64,000 nt of DNA from Neolentinus lepideus HHB14362 ss-1 (GCA_001632425.1 KV425566.1:434001-498000), one strand, 5' to 3'. Numbered from the stretch's first letter, positions 35,201-47,560 are shown. The notes: generated from the letters alone by a model not told the origin. Program-made: numbers and translations.

Positions 35201-38200
35201 GATGAGCAATCTCGGCCTCTCGCTCCTTCAGAACTTCCTGGAGTCTCATGATTTCCTTCTCTAAGCTTTGGACGCTCCTCTCGCCAGTATTGGGACTAAC
35301 GAGACCATTCGACGGAAGGGATATGGAGAGATTGGGTCGTGACAGGGTATGAGAGTGAGATGGCGAGTGGGAGACAGAACCGCTACTTCCCTGACTGGAG
35401 ATAGAGGCTTTGCGAGATTGGACTAAGAAGAGCTCCTGCGAGAGCGACTGCGATTGTGAGGGCGATTGTGAGAGCGACCTACGTAAGTAGTCATGTCAAC
35501 CAAGTGCAATCAAAGCGACTAAGGACTATATTCACCTCGAGTGAAGCGACTCCGACGAGGCCGCATTTCGGAATAAAAAACGCTTGCCAGAGGCGGGGAT
35601 GTACTGGGAATCGCTCGCTTGCCTGGACCGAGCGCTCTTGCGACGCCTGAAAGGCGGTATCTCCATGCTTCTTTCTGGGGGATCTGCGGGAGCTGCGTTG
35701 CTGAGCTTGGCTTCCTGGATCTGGGCAGCCAAATCAGAGATCTCGCGTAGCGCATCACGATATTTGTTCGTGACCGAGGAGAGATCCGCCAATGTCTGCG
35801 CATGAGTCTTCTGGAGGACTGCGAGCTGACCCTCCGGCGACTCGTCCTCGATGTGCGTGCCGTTTGTGGCCGCAGCCGCAGCAGCCGAGGTCCCGTCGAG
35901 CTGCAAGCTTTGACGAGCCCGAGCGACCTCGTCGACCATGTTGCCGAGCCGAGCTCTCTCTTCGCCAGCCTCTTTCTTCTTGGCTTCCCACTCTTGCATC
36001 TTTAACTCCAACTCCTTCACGCGCTTCTCCCTCTCCTCAACATCGTCTCTCCACGCTTGCCCGTCGTTCTTCAAGCATTCCAGACGCGACTGTAAGACTT
36101 CAACTTCTTGACTGCGGCGCTCGCATTCGGTCTCCAGGTTGTCAACTTGTTTCCGAAGCTTTTGGATAGATTCGTCGGAACGGGCAAGACGAGCTTCAAG
36201 ATCAGCGATGTATTCCGTAGTGTGAGACTCGGCGTCCTTGTATCTCGTGATCTCCTTCTTGAGGTCTGTCAAGGATTCACTGGAGCTGACAGTAGTTTCG
36301 TCGAAATGTTTAATCTTGTCCTCCAAGTCACGAACATACGCCTACTGGGCTGTGAGCGTGTAAAGTGCATTGCGTAGAACATTAACATACCTCAGTGTAT
36401 GCCTCCCGCTCCGTCAGTTTCGCTACCCTCAGCCTGAGCTCCTCCACATACAGCTCCGTCCGCTGACTCTTTTCCGACACTTCAGCCAACTCCGCCTCCT
36501 TCTCTTCGTAGAGGTCATTAGTGTGCCTCAAAGCAGCTCTGTTCAAGCTGAGATCCGCTTCCATGGCACTGATCGTCTTCTCGTACTCCTCGATAACAGG
36601 ACCTACGATCTCTTCGTACCTGGCAGTGGCATTCATTGTACCCGATGACTGCCGCTGTTTCTCGGCAAGCTCCCTGCGCAACCGAGTTAATTCCTCCGTC
36701 CTGTCTGTGAACTTCTCGCGCAGGTCTTCGTAGTTGCTCTGCAACTGTACCATTTGTTCCAAGACCTTCTTGGACGCGCCTTCGACGACAAGTTCGTGAG
36801 CACCGTCGGCGGATACAGTGCCGACACTCTTGCCACCGCCCTCCTTAATAACCTTCAATTCCTTCCTCAGCCGAGTGACAGTCGTCTGGAGCCACTCTAC
36901 GTCATCCCAGCCCTCCTCCTTTTCGTTAAGTGTTACCCGGTTTTTGATGTTCCTGGCACGGTTGGCGTACTTCAATGTATTGATAGTTTCGCCTGCATTC
37001 CACTCCGCCGGGCTGACACAAGCGATCATGAGCGTGTGCGCATTACCGCCCAACGAATCTTGCAGAAGTCTTGTGAGCTTGGAATCACGATAAGGAACGT
37101 GAGTCGCGGTGTTGGTTTTGGCGCGGGCAGGATCGCCAAGGGCGGAGATGACATTGCCCAAAGCCAAAAGGCCACTGTTGATGGATATACCTTCCTTCAC
37201 ACGTTCGCCCGCGGCGGCCGTTCGCTTAAGCTATCAGGGATATAATGAGATTAGGCAGGATGCTGAGAATATTCAAGACGACGACATACTCGTTCAGATC
37301 CAGCCAGATCCACGAAGTGGAACTTCGAAGTGATGGTAACCCATTCGCCTCCATCATCGTTGTGTGATCCGAGAGAACTGGGGGGTCTCAGACCTCCGCG
37401 ATCCATTGCAGTCGAAAAGCTCGGTGTACCCGGTCGACCAAAAGTCGGAGATGAGACTCTTGCACTTGCAGGTGCATACATAGAGCCAGGTCTAGCTAGC
37501 CGAGAAGGTGAGCGCCCAGAGGGAGGTAGTGGGGACGACGAGCGCGGCGGCGGACCAGAGCCCGTGAACTTCTTTTGCGTGAGGGTCAATGAGAAGATTG
37601 CATGCGAACGAGACGATTGGGCGTTCATGTCAGTTTCATTCGTCCGTCGGATAGAGGCGCCTTGACGTATCAGACTGCAGACCAATTAAAACTAGACAAT
37701 AAAGAAAAGCGAAAAACGCTCACGCCATAACCTCGGCCGCGTTCTTCACGGTCACCTCCCGTAGCCCACTCCAGATAATATGACCCTTATCTTCTCTAAT
37801 TTGGACTTCACGGCGGGCACCAGTACCATCGTCTGAAGCTAGGAGGTCCAACAGGTCCTCGTTGTAGATTTCTATGTAGGACCCTTTAATAGTGAAGTTC
37901 CATGAATTGCCGCGCTCCTCCTTAAGAGCCCTAGCTCTTTTGAATATCGTAGAAACAGCTCTAGGAATGATCCCCATTCCATTATTCGGGTTTGAAGGAT
38001 CAGCATCTAGATCAATACCAGTCATGGTGAAGGTCTTGCCGCTACTAGTTTGGCCGTAGGCAAGTATAGTACAGTTGAAGCCTTCAAGGAAGCGATTAAG
38101 GAGAGGTTCGGCGGTGGAGGTAAAGAGCGCATGTTGGTTTGTGGCCGGGGGATGAACTTGGTCGAAAGTGAAAGTCTGTTTCTTCTGCGAAGTAGTGGAA

Positions 38201-38455
38201 GAAGCCGAAGCGCCAGTACTGGCGCCTGCAGAAGCAGGTTGAGCAGAGACTGGGTCGACTGCCACCGTCGTTTCAGATATAGGATGGACGACGGCGCGCT
38301 GGAAACGAGCGGGAATAGAAGTTGTATCTTGGGTGGTCGTCGGCCGGATGCGCACGGCTGCGGGTTGCCTGTGTCAAGGAGGGTAATAGAGGCAAGACCA
38401 AGGCTGTATACTCACCGACTTGGATTGAGGTGGTCGTCGCGCTCGAAGGCGCCAT
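32276..38455 (-). CDS. kinesin-4-like motor with very long coiled-coil tail
   Basis: Plus-end microtubule motor with an N-terminal motor domain. The first exon [13 protein letters not shown] splices directly to [11 protein letters not shown], restoring the kinesin VxVRxRP start. Motor motifs are FTFDQVHPP, the P-loop [26 protein letters not shown] (switch I), [14 protein letters not shown] (switch II), [20 protein letters not shown] and [20 protein letters not shown]. The [20 protein letters not shown] stretch is typical of kinesin-4 (KIF4/KIF21 group). A Ser/Pro/Gly-rich insert of about 80 residues separates switch I from switch II. The tail of well over 1,000 residues is almost pure coiled coil (blocks such as LRxEHExxL), with a Ser/Pro hinge near 32890-33000. 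The total is about 1,800 residues. There are around ten introns, and the stop is at 32276-32278. Kinesin-4 members act on spindle midzone and microtubule length; the exact role here is inferred. Confidence 0.88.
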
Positions 38456-39005
38456 GGTCGACGTCGTCGAGGACGGTGTTGCCGGTAGGTAAGCGAGTGT
38501 AAGTCCGGTGATGGCAGAATATGGACGAAACTGGGCAAGTTCTGCCGCAGCTGTTTCCTATTTTGGGCGCGCTGACCGTGGAATTGCCCCCTTGCGGCTT
38601 CGCTCTGCGAAATTCTTACAGGTGGGAGCGTCCTCACTTTTGTACGCTCTGTATCTTTATGGCTCGCTATAGCGCTCATACCTGATCCTATTGAGCCAGA
38701 CACGTCCCATTCAATTCTGCCAAAGCCAAGGAACGGTTACTCAATGATACATTACGGCTTCAACTTATTGAAACCCACCTATCCCGGCTATCCATCAAAC
38801 TAATCTACATATAGACAGGGGCAAAAAGCGTCTCATATAGCCTTGTACTGCCCTGGGTCACTGTTTGTCCTCGGACGTCATCTTCACAGTTATTTCGAGC
38901 GCACTTCATTCCAGGACGAGCTCTAGTTATCAACACAAGACGAGGTCTATTTATCAACACAATACGAGACCTCGAATTCGCTCGAGCTTCTCTGCTCTAC
39001 TCATC
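38456..39005. promoter_or_regulatory. divergent promoter region, kinesin / IPK1
   Basis: 550 nt between divergent starts. It contains the 24-nt tandem repeat at 38915-38962, close to the IPK1 start. Open frames continue upstream of the IPK1 ATG, so an earlier start cannot be ruled out. Confidence 0.55.
38915..38962. repeat. 24-nt tandem repeat upstream of IPK1
   Basis: Two head-to-tail 24-nt copies, GACGAGCTCTAGTTATCAAC+ACAA and GACGAGGTCTATTTATCAAC+ACAA, differ at two positions. A third, partial copy (tacgagacctcg) follows. They end about 43 nt before the ATG at 39006, so they probably lie in the 5' UTR or core promoter. Confidence 0.85.
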
Positions 39006-40470
39006 ATGTTTCCTACGGGCTTCATTCATACCGTCTTGGACACAAATCCCAAGGACTGGTCCTATCTCTCAGAAGGAGGTGCTACAATGGTTCTCAGCTA
39101 CAGGGGACCACCCGACCCGCGATTCGATGGAATGGTCCTTCGTCTGAAGAAGACCGCAGTATTGCCGTTGAATAGCCAGCTGGATAACGCGCTTACTACG
39201 GGATTGTTAACGAGGGTACATGACGACACCGGCGATAAACGTGAAGGCAATTACGAGGATCCTGGCATATCATCCATACAATGCCAGAATAAGATTATTC
39301 GGCAATTGATCCCCGAAAGGTATCTACCTCGTCTGTCCCTCATTAGGACAGATCCGGTCTGGCTGTCGCAATTAGCCGATCTCATACAGCCAAGCCGCCC
39401 TGTGCTCCGATGCCAGCATGATGTGATTGATACCTTAAGCAACCAGGCGATACTCGCTACTGATCTCACTGCAGGTGAGGGCTGGTCAGTAGAGATAAAG
39501 GTGAGCTTAACGTCGTGTTGTATATTCTGCTTACAGTCATCTCTATCGAAGCCAAAATGGGGATTCCTTCCGAATCCGACACATCTATCTTCAGATACGA
39601 AGTCCGTAAAGACCCGAACATGCAGATACTGCATGCATTCGTATCTCAAGTCACTGAAGGGGCAAACGGCGGCGGATACATTCTGCCCACTAGACCTATA
39701 CTCAGGTCGGAAGGAGAGAGTTGCGACTGCTCTTGGCGCACTCTGGGACGAGTGGATTAGCAAGGCGGGTCATATCAACAGTCTCAAGGTCTTCTTAGGA
39801 GGTAGGATCCTTCAAGCCAACGACGTTCGTGATATCAATTTTCTTGGACAATTCTCGGCTGACTTAGTCGTTACGGAATACTCAGCCGACTTCGATGATG
39901 GACCTTCGACATGCGATGTTAGAATCGTCGCCAGGTTGTTTGTGCTCAGAGAAGATGGAACTGCGGGAACTGTTTGTGGCCCGGCTTACCTCCGTGATCA
40001 TATCTTCTCGCGTTTTGGCTATGATATCAAAACTCCAACGGTCGTTTGATCCACTCGACATTGAGGGGCTGTCCTGCCTTTGGGCAAAACATCGCGGCAC
40101 TGTCGGTGATGCAAGGGAGGTACTGCCAGCAGGACCAGAGCCAACACTGGACGAGTACGTAGCTTTCGTCGAACGATATCTGACATCTGGAGCGGCCACA
40201 GATCACGATCATCCGGATGTCCAAGATTTGTGGTACTACACCGTGATGCATCTTCTTTCGGGCATCTTCAAAGATTGTTCGATTATCGTTCGCCCAGGAT
40301 TGGACAGAAGGGAACTTGGTTGCAGCGCGGAGCCCGTCACAATTATCGATCTTGACAGGAAACCGATTCGAAAGTTGCGGCATTGGGCGGAGTTGGATAG
40401 GGAAATTGTGGGCGCTTACAGGAGTTCTGGTCTCGACAAGCGCTGCATGGATGAGGGCAGGGATTCTTGA
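39006..40470 (+). CDS. IPK1: inositol-pentakisphosphate 2-kinase (Ipk1)
   Basis: Ipk1 phosphorylates inositol pentakisphosphate at position 2 to give phytate (IP6), needed for mRNA export. The start region reads WSYLSEGGATMVLSYRG (family YxxEGxANxVLxY). QNKIIRQLIPERYLPR and the catalytic/zinc region follow: VEIKPKWGFLP, TRTCRYCMHSYLKSLKG and FCPLDLYSG. The intron after EIK (gtgagc to cgaag) joins PKWGFLP in frame. The C-terminal half, LRELFVARLTSVIISSRVLA, FDPLDIEGLSCLW, LLSGIFKDCSIIV and VTIIDLDRKPIRKL, is in a different frame from the exon before it. A further intron, most simply from the GT at 39802 to an AG at 39933 or 39949, restores the frame. Otherwise there is a frameshift near 39800-39950. 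Stop at 40468-40470. Confidence 0.85.
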
Positions 40471-40848
40471 GGCCGCATATTGTATCTCATGTACATATCT
40501 ACATCACTTGCGACCAATGGTGTGAGGATATGTACAGTTGTGCCCAGCGGCCTGCGTCTGAGCATCTCCGAAACATATATAGAGAACTCGACATCAATCC
40601 TCGAGTTCAACACTCAAATCGTCCTTTACCCACCAGTCCTGCAACTCCTTGTTGAATGTACTGCCCGATCATGTGGGGAAACGCGGGGTCATTTGATTCT
40701 CGATCGGTTGATCCAGGGGAGCAGCTCTCGGGTCTCGGCGTTCAGATGGACATGCTCACCCTGTTGCGGCAGCGGTGGGTGGCGGTCTGCCTCAGTGACG
40801 AAAGACACAGCGAGTCAACACTACCGCACTCTGCATTAGTTCTGCAAG
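40471..40848. other. intergenic region between IPK1 and isovaleryl-CoA dehydrogenase
   Basis: 378 nt holding the IPK1 3' flank and the promoter of the next gene on the same strand. No gene is seen. Confidence 0.55.
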
Positions 40849-42505
40849 ATGAAGCTCGCTCGGACTTGCTACCGAGCCTCTGGCCGATGGACACAGAGGA
40901 CGGTCTTTTCAAGGGCCGGTCAGCGCAGGAACGCATCGTTCTACAATGCAGATATAGCAGGGCTGACAGAGGAGCAAGCTGAGGTATCTTGATGTTCTAT
41001 GAATTCAAATTATGCATGGTTGATGGCAAGTAGTTCCGAAATGCAGTTTCTGACTTCGCTCAGAAGGAGGTGGCTCCCAGAGCGGCCGAGGTCGATCGCA
41101 GCAACAACTTCCCCTCAGTAAGCCAATCGAGCCATATGCGCTCAAAAATTGACCTAATGCGGTTCTCATAGGACTTATGGGAGAAGATGGGAGATATGGG
41201 CCTCTTAGGAATCACCGTTTCGCCAGATTACGGTGGCCTCGCACTAGGATACCTGAACCACACCCTCGTCATGGAAGAACTTTCCAGAGCTTCCGGCTCA
41301 GTTGCTCTCTCATATGGCGCGCACTCAAATCTCTGTGTAAACCAAATACATCGGTGGGGTACAAGTAAGCAGAAGGAGAAGTACCTACCGGACTTAGTGA
41401 CAGGTAAGAAAGTGGGGGCGCTAGCTATGAGCGAGCCAGGGAGTGGGAGTGACGTCGTTAGCATGCGGTTAAGAGCTGATAAGATTGAGGGGGGGTATCG
41501 ATTGAATGGGAATAAATTCTGGTGAACTTAATTTCTTTCGTCCCTCATTGTGGCGTCGATGGTGGCTGAATTATTTGTACCAGGATCACGAATGGTCCCT
41601 CAGCATCAACGTTAGTTGTCTATGCGAAGACATCTCCTGACAAGGGCTCGAAGGGCATTACGGCCTTCCTTATCGAGAAGGGTTTCCCGGGTTTCAGCAC
41701 GGCTCAGAAGCTCGACAAGGTCGGCATGCGCGGTAGTGATACATGCGAGCTTGTGTTCGAGAACTGCGAAGTCCCAGAAGGTAAATTTGAATTATGTTAC
41801 TCAGACAATTCGTCGACTCAAGTGATTGTTTCCGACAGAGAATGTGCTAGGACATGTGGACCGAGGTGCTGCCGTCCTCATGTCCGGTTTGGACCTTGAA
41901 AGGCTGGTTCTTAGTGGGGGTCCCCTTGGGTCAGTAGATATGTATCTCAGTTCGATCAACTCGTTCATCGTTTCTCCTGCCGAATCCTAGATTGATGCAA
42001 GCCGCGTTCGACTTCGCGGTGGAGTATATCCACGACCGAAAGCAGTTCGGTCAACCGGTAGGGACATTCCAGCTAATGCAAGCTAAGATAGCGGACATGT
42101 ACACCAAGCTCAATGCAAGTCGATCATATGTCTACGCTGTAGCACGAGCGTGCGATCAGGGGAAAGTCAGCAGAAGGGTACGCTGCAGCCCGTTGGTGAC
42201 TACACCATGCGCTGAACGTAGTTCTTTCAGGACTGTGCGGGAGCGATTCTCTATTCGACTGAGAGAGCTATAGAGGTCGCGTTGGAAGCTATGCAGTGCC
42301 TTGGTGGGAATGGGTATATAAACGGTTTGTCTTTTCTGCCTCAGCTATTTGGGTCTTGGACTGAGTATTTCGTGACCCTACAGAGTACCCAACTGGTCGA
42401 TTCTTGCGAGATGCGAGGCTGTATGCTGTCGGTGCGGGGACACAGGAAATTCGGAGAATGCTGATTGGACGAGAGTTCAACGAAGAGCTAAAGTCACAGC
42501 AGTAA
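40849..42505 (+). CDS. IVD: isovaleryl-CoA dehydrogenase, mitochondrial
   Basis: FAD enzyme of leucine breakdown that oxidises isovaleryl-CoA to 3-methylcrotonyl-CoA. The start [20 protein letters not shown] is an Arg-rich mitochondrial presequence. The same exon encodes [13 protein letters not shown], and the next, entered at an unusual caagtag acceptor, continues [20 protein letters not shown]. Family motifs include [20 protein letters not shown] (signature 1), [58 protein letters not shown] (catalytic Glu in DLERL, specific to IVD), [20 protein letters not shown] and [20 protein letters not shown]. The end, [16 protein letters not shown], is the second ACAD signature. Length is about 425 residues, with seven or so introns. 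The stop is TAA at 42503-42505. Confidence 0.93.
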
Positions 42506-42837
42506 CCGTGCATCCTGTATGTAAATAAGGAGGACGTTGCAAAAATCTGGGGGGCTTTCTTGAATGATAATACACTCATTACCATTGGACGTATGACGAG
42601 ACAATGTTCTATTGCACTTCCTAATTCGATCTGAGCTACAAAGAAGCATTGACGCCACACGCTGGACAAAGTGTCTTTCACGAGGTAGAAGTATTTGCTT
42701 TGACTGCTTTCACAGCTTACAGTACAGAATGGCTATAAAGGAAGCATATAACCATTCTTTCACTCCGTACCCGTATCTACTCTCCAATCCCAAGCGCTGT
42801 ACGCCACACCACATAGCATCTTGTCGATGTAACAGTC
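42506..42837. other. intergenic region
   Basis: 332 nt between the dehydrogenase and the next predicted gene; no gene seen. Confidence 0.5.
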
Positions 42838-43530
42838 ATGGTGGATATCAGCCCTGCTATCGAACAATCTACCACGGATTCCGCTGAGTTCGTCCAAGAC
42901 CAACCATGCCGTGCCACATCCACCATGAAAGGCGCGAAACGCTACCAACCGTACCCGATGTCACACATCCCTCCACGCCACCGAGCCGCATTCGCCGATT
43001 TCCGAACAACCTTCATGGAATATAGAGAGCGACCAGGATCACAGTTACCTGTGCGTTTCACACGGAAATATGCGATGAAAGAGCTCGGCTGGGAAATCGA
43101 CCTGGAAATTCCATCTGAAAATAATCACATAAGTCAGGAAACGTGAGTGTTCTAGGATACCGATACCCGAGATGCAATGCTGATGGAGTACTAGCAAGCT
43201 CCCGGTCGAGATTATGGACCAAGGTCGAGTCAGTAACAAGAAACAGAAGAGGGAGGACGGTCGAGCTAAGACATCGTAAGCAACGTCGGATATTATCGTG
43301 CAGCGGCAGTGTACTTACCTCTTCCGACGCCAGGCCGCAGAAATCCACTGCGGACCGACGGAAGTCCTCCAGATCGTCCGTAACAAAGGCCACGTACGTA
43401 TTTGGCCTTTGCTCCACTATATATCCTTGACAGCTCAACAGGGACCGCAGAACAAATCCCAAGCCAGCAAGGTTCTCCAAAAGAATCAAGGCTACGAAGA
43501 AGGAGAAGCAATCCGCGTAAAGATGACTGA
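42838..43530 (+). CDS. orphan small basic protein
   Basis: I do not recognise this protein. The first exon (MVDISPAIEQSTTDSAEFVQ onward, 101 codons) includes PPRHRAAFADFRTTFMEYRE and RFTRKYAMKELGWEIDLEIP. Three plausible introns follow. The first runs from gtgagtg after ET to ag before KLPVEIMDQG, the second (58 nt) from gtaagc to gccag, and the third from gtacgt to gacag. The joined tail, KLPVEIMDQGRVSNKKQKRE, SPQKSTADRRKSSRSS and ESRLRRRRSNPRKDD, is Lys/Arg/Ser-rich and looks disordered, possibly nuclear. The consistent frame across three splice joins supports a real gene; the total is about 180 residues. No domain is seen, and the splice model is by eye. Confidence 0.5.
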
Positions 43531-46429
43531 GGGATAGGGGGCACTGGACATATCCCGTGCCGATTTGCGCCGTCAGAGGATAGCACATCAAGGGGCAGTT
43601 GAAGAATCTCATTCATACCTTTCCTTCCAACCAGCGAAGGGACTCCTATGCAAGAGCACTCGGACTGCATCCATCTCAGTCTCGCACAGCCCCTACGGAA
43701 CGACACGCCGCTCATCTAGTCATTGAAGTACGAGTCACCCGGCGAGGCCCATCATTTGAATTTTGACATCATCGAAGCGCAGTTGGGCAGACTATCGGGG
43801 GATCATCTTCTCTCGTCCATCGTGTGCTACCGATCCGCGTTGATATTTCAGCGATTGCATAGAGCGGCCGGCGGGCACGGTGCCAAGCAGAAGTCGTTAT
43901 GCAACAGAGCGATGTGGCCGCACATACGTCTGGTTCAGAATGCGCCCCACAACACCCTTCATACCGGCTCGGATATTGATTGCTGCTTGTACTCAGCCTA
44001 TGGAAACGCAACATTGTGCTTGGTCGAGTAGGTTATATCGTAATGCAGGATTGTTGTCAATTAATGCTGCTCGGTAACCATTGAAGATAAAGGAGGTTTA
44101 ATACTAGGTTGACTGGAACGCAGATAAACAGATTTTCTTGAGAGGGAAAAGGCCGTTGTAGCAGAGGAGAGACTCAAAGAAGACAGCTAGTGTCCCCTGC
44201 CATGCTGTGAGCGAGGTTTGGTCGATAATCAATCGCGCCGAAGTTCACCACAATAGAGCTCCGAACGTCCAAAGTCTCAAAAGATATATCTGCCAGTGCA
44301 AGCGTCACTCTCAGACCGTTACTGTCACAGCACCGGCAAGCGGATCACGTGAGCACGACACGTCTCTCTCGCCCGTTAGAAACTACTTAATTGTAGTGTT
44401 ATGCGAACATCGCTGTAGACTCTCTCATGCCTTATGTAAAGTGAGAGCGCTAACTATATTAATGAAGACTCAACGTGCGAGATACCACCCTAGATGTACC
44501 GCGTACGTCATAACATGGGTGGGTGGCGTGACACCTTCAGTCAATATTACGCGTGTCACCGCATAGCGAACTACAGCTTATCAGGGATATGTATGGCATA
44601 ATAATTGTTTCTATCCCCAACAAAGAGCACGATTTCGGAACAATGCAAATGTCTTTCAGTTTGGAAAATCCATTGAGCTCGCTTGAAAACATGAAAGACC
44701 TATGGCAGCAGGTGCGATAAAGGGTCATCTTTCATCTGCATTACTGGGGCAGGTTCACTCGGCCTATAACACTGAATCAAGGGGTGCTCCCACTACGTTT
44801 CCGAGGGAGCGCGGTTCGAATAATGGACGAGGGCTCGAAGAATGCTCGAATCCCGGGCCTTTGTATCAGTAACATTGCAACAGACAATGGCAAAAAATTG
44901 AAAGAACGTGTTAGTGAGGCTCCTTGGAATTGGCTGCAACCCCCAGGACAATAGCGACGTACTCTGAGCTCAAAGAAATTCGTGAAGCCACAAAGAAACT
45001 TTGTGCCACTCCAGCCGCTCGATGGGGATGCCACAGAGCATCTGGATATATAATAGCACAGTCTGCGCTTGTCGTCTTCCGCACTTCGAACCGTCAAGCT
45101 AACGATGCCGTGTAACCTCTCGAGAACATCTCACTTGCATAGACAACTGTCATGGTGCATGTCAGGCCTTCTCATGAACACTACATTTCTCACCATAGAT
45201 GGCAAACTAACACACGCATTATCTGGCATGTACCTTTGAGGCCAAGAGGAGGTATGTACTTTGCACCTACACAATTGTCCCTGGCGCCAACAGTCCCTAA
45301 CATCTTTCGCGTTGAAGGGAAAACTTTCCGCTCCATCCACACGGAAATATGCGCCGAAAGACCCCGTTTGCAGCCTTGGTGTGGATAGCGGGAAGTCAAA
45401 GGAAGATGCGTAAGTCTAGGATCATCGGCACAGAGAGTCTGACACTAAGAAACTCACCAGAATGTCGAAATACATCCCAAAAGGCCCCAAGATCCCGACA
45501 GGGGCTCCCAAAATCCAGGTACAAGTGTGAGTGTATTATCTCCACGACTAGCGCACCGGACTGACACAAATGAGCAGGATGTCGAAGAGGGCCAGTCGAA
45601 CGCAAGACATGGCGCAACGCTATGGCCTCTGGGTTGACGAGGCCTTGACCGCCTTCGTGTGTACGACCGCCTACATAAGCACTCACAACAACTGTCAGTG
45701 CCTTACGCGAGATTACCAAGACGGATTTGCGAAGCGATCGAGCACGACGACAATACGAAGCTGGTGGCGCAGACCGCGCCGGGTCGTGTTTGCGCATCGT
45801 CGCAGTTCGAGCAGCGAATACACGAAGCCAAACCTACGAGTCCGCAACCAGGTCACGTTTCCCAGACCCTCTGCACACACAAGACGAGGCTGTCGCCCAG
45901 GTACCGATGGGATTGTATTGGCCTACTCACCTGGTTCCTATACACGACCGCGGGGACCAGTGACACCTAGTCAGGAGCGCGGCCTCATACGCAAAGAACG
46001 TCTTGGGCGACCCATCTCGTACTTCTTCGCAACATGCCTGTGGTCAGGATGTGGTCAAGCCATCCATTTCCATGCGCGAAGTGACATCATAGGCATGTCC
46101 GGAACTGCCACGGTCTCGACCTGAGTTCATCGATCGACCTCTAAAGTCCGTATCGCGTGTCAGTGGTCGCTGGGATTGGTGCGGGAAGGAAATGAACCGG
46201 GACAGCCTAGTCTCGGGATCCACACCCATTGCCTAGCTCGATAATTCCTCCACTATGCCCTCAAAGCCAGAGAAGAGGAGCCCGGCACACAAAGAATGGG
46301 TTGGGTCACCCACCAAAAACTTTGTTGTAGCGGTGTTGCAATGACCACTCATCCGAGTGTGTTCAGATTGCATCGCAACTATTGGTGTATTGGTGATCCT
46401 GAGACATGTTGATCACACAGCTCAACGAC
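43531..46429. other. 2.9-kb gene-poor region with a coding-like relic
   Basis: No intact gene could be built. Between about 45,565 and 45,970 the three frames alternate with long open, Arg/Ala-rich text (for example KYIPKGPKIPTGAPKIQ before it, then VYDRLHKHSQQLSVPYARLP and EAIEHDDNTKLVAQTAPGR). The text is interrupted by an in-frame TGA and a frame switch. This suggests a decayed gene of unknown family. No terminal repeats or transposase motifs are seen. Confidence 0.4.
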
Positions 46430-47560
46430 GTACGTCAGCATGACTTCTATGGTTGATTGGTCGTTGCAGCTGACCAGACTCTTGCAGGCGTACGTGAGCC
46501 AGTACGAGCAGTACCCAGTCCAGCAGGCGACATACGACCGCGGGTTCTACGTCCCAACAAAGCCACAAGGTAAACGCTCCACCCGCCACATACTACGATA
46601 CGAGCCGTGCTGAGCAGCCGTCCAGAAGACTTCTTCTCCCAAAACGAGGTCGCGCAGTACTTCCAGGCAAGCGACGACGCCGGCTAGTGCAACCACTCAG
46701 CCTTCGAGTACCGCCAGCCTGCTCTCGAGGAGTTTGTGCGACCGATCAGGCAGGCTAGCGAGTGGCCGCATGGCGCCGTGCAAATGCCTGTGATATAAGC
46801 AGGGCCTTTACCTGGACAGTGTTTCGGCTGGTTGTGACAGATGGCCCGATCGGACATGGATGAAGATGATGAGGAATTCATCCAAGCTGTCCCTCTACGG
46901 TGCGGAATGGGATATGGTGATAGAGTCGGACCTCGAACTCAACGGATAGCTCTCAGGACTGCATGGGCTGCATCACCCCGGCGATGATCATGGCCCCAGT
47001 AAGTGGTCTCACGCTGGCAACTGATGTCACTTACCAATAAGAATCTGGTTCTCAGCCGCCTCTTCTTGCCGAGTTTGAGGATGACGCGAGAATTAAGGCG
47101 GAGAGGAACCTCTGTTGGTCGCGTCCTCGAGCGGGCAGCAGGTAGTCGTTCGAGGGCACCCCTCAGGTACCCAAATGCAAGTCAGGCACTAAGCGCAAAC
47201 TGGCGCGGGCGCGTCCGCAACAAGGGGGGAGCAAGTTCTCGACGCCAATATTGTTTTCAAGAAGTGCTCCAAAGACGCTCGGCAGAAAGTTCACTGCAGT
47301 GGATGCAGCGAGCTCCTTTCACGAGAGCCGAAGACCCTAACCGCACATATTCGGGAGCATGTGACTCAGAAATACAAGCTGTCCTTGCAGCAAAGGATAA
47401 TATGTCCTTGGCCGGGATGCGAGCGCCGGTTCGTGCAGATGGCGGCCTGCCCCGTCACCTCAGGACTCTAGACCATTTAGCGAGAAGAGTCGACTGTCCG
47501 ATGTGTGGTGACACAAAGGGCCTTTCCAGGCCCGATGCCTTGAGTAGGCATCTTAACTGA
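46430..47560 (+). pseudogene. broken C2H2 zinc-finger gene
   Basis: The 3' part encodes three finger-like units. The first two are in one frame: HCSGCSELLSREPKTLTAHI (then REH) and RIICPWPGCERRFVQM. The text then shifts to another frame: GLPRHLRTLDHLARRV, followed by VDCPMCGDTKGLSRPDALSR-HLN and TGA. The frame change at about 47,440 splits the second finger between its Cys and His pairs. Upstream, a plausible 5' part begins at an ATG near 46,441 (VDWSLQLTRLLQAYVSQYEQ, then YDRGFYVPTKPQ before a gtaaac donor). It continues as EDFFSQNEVAQYFQASDDAG before an in-frame TAG. FEYRQPALEEFVRPIRQASE, LYGAEWDMVIESDLELNG and PPLLAEFEDDARIKAERNL follow with more stops. So the gene appears inactivated at several points; sequencing error could explain one of them but hardly all. 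Confidence 0.55.
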
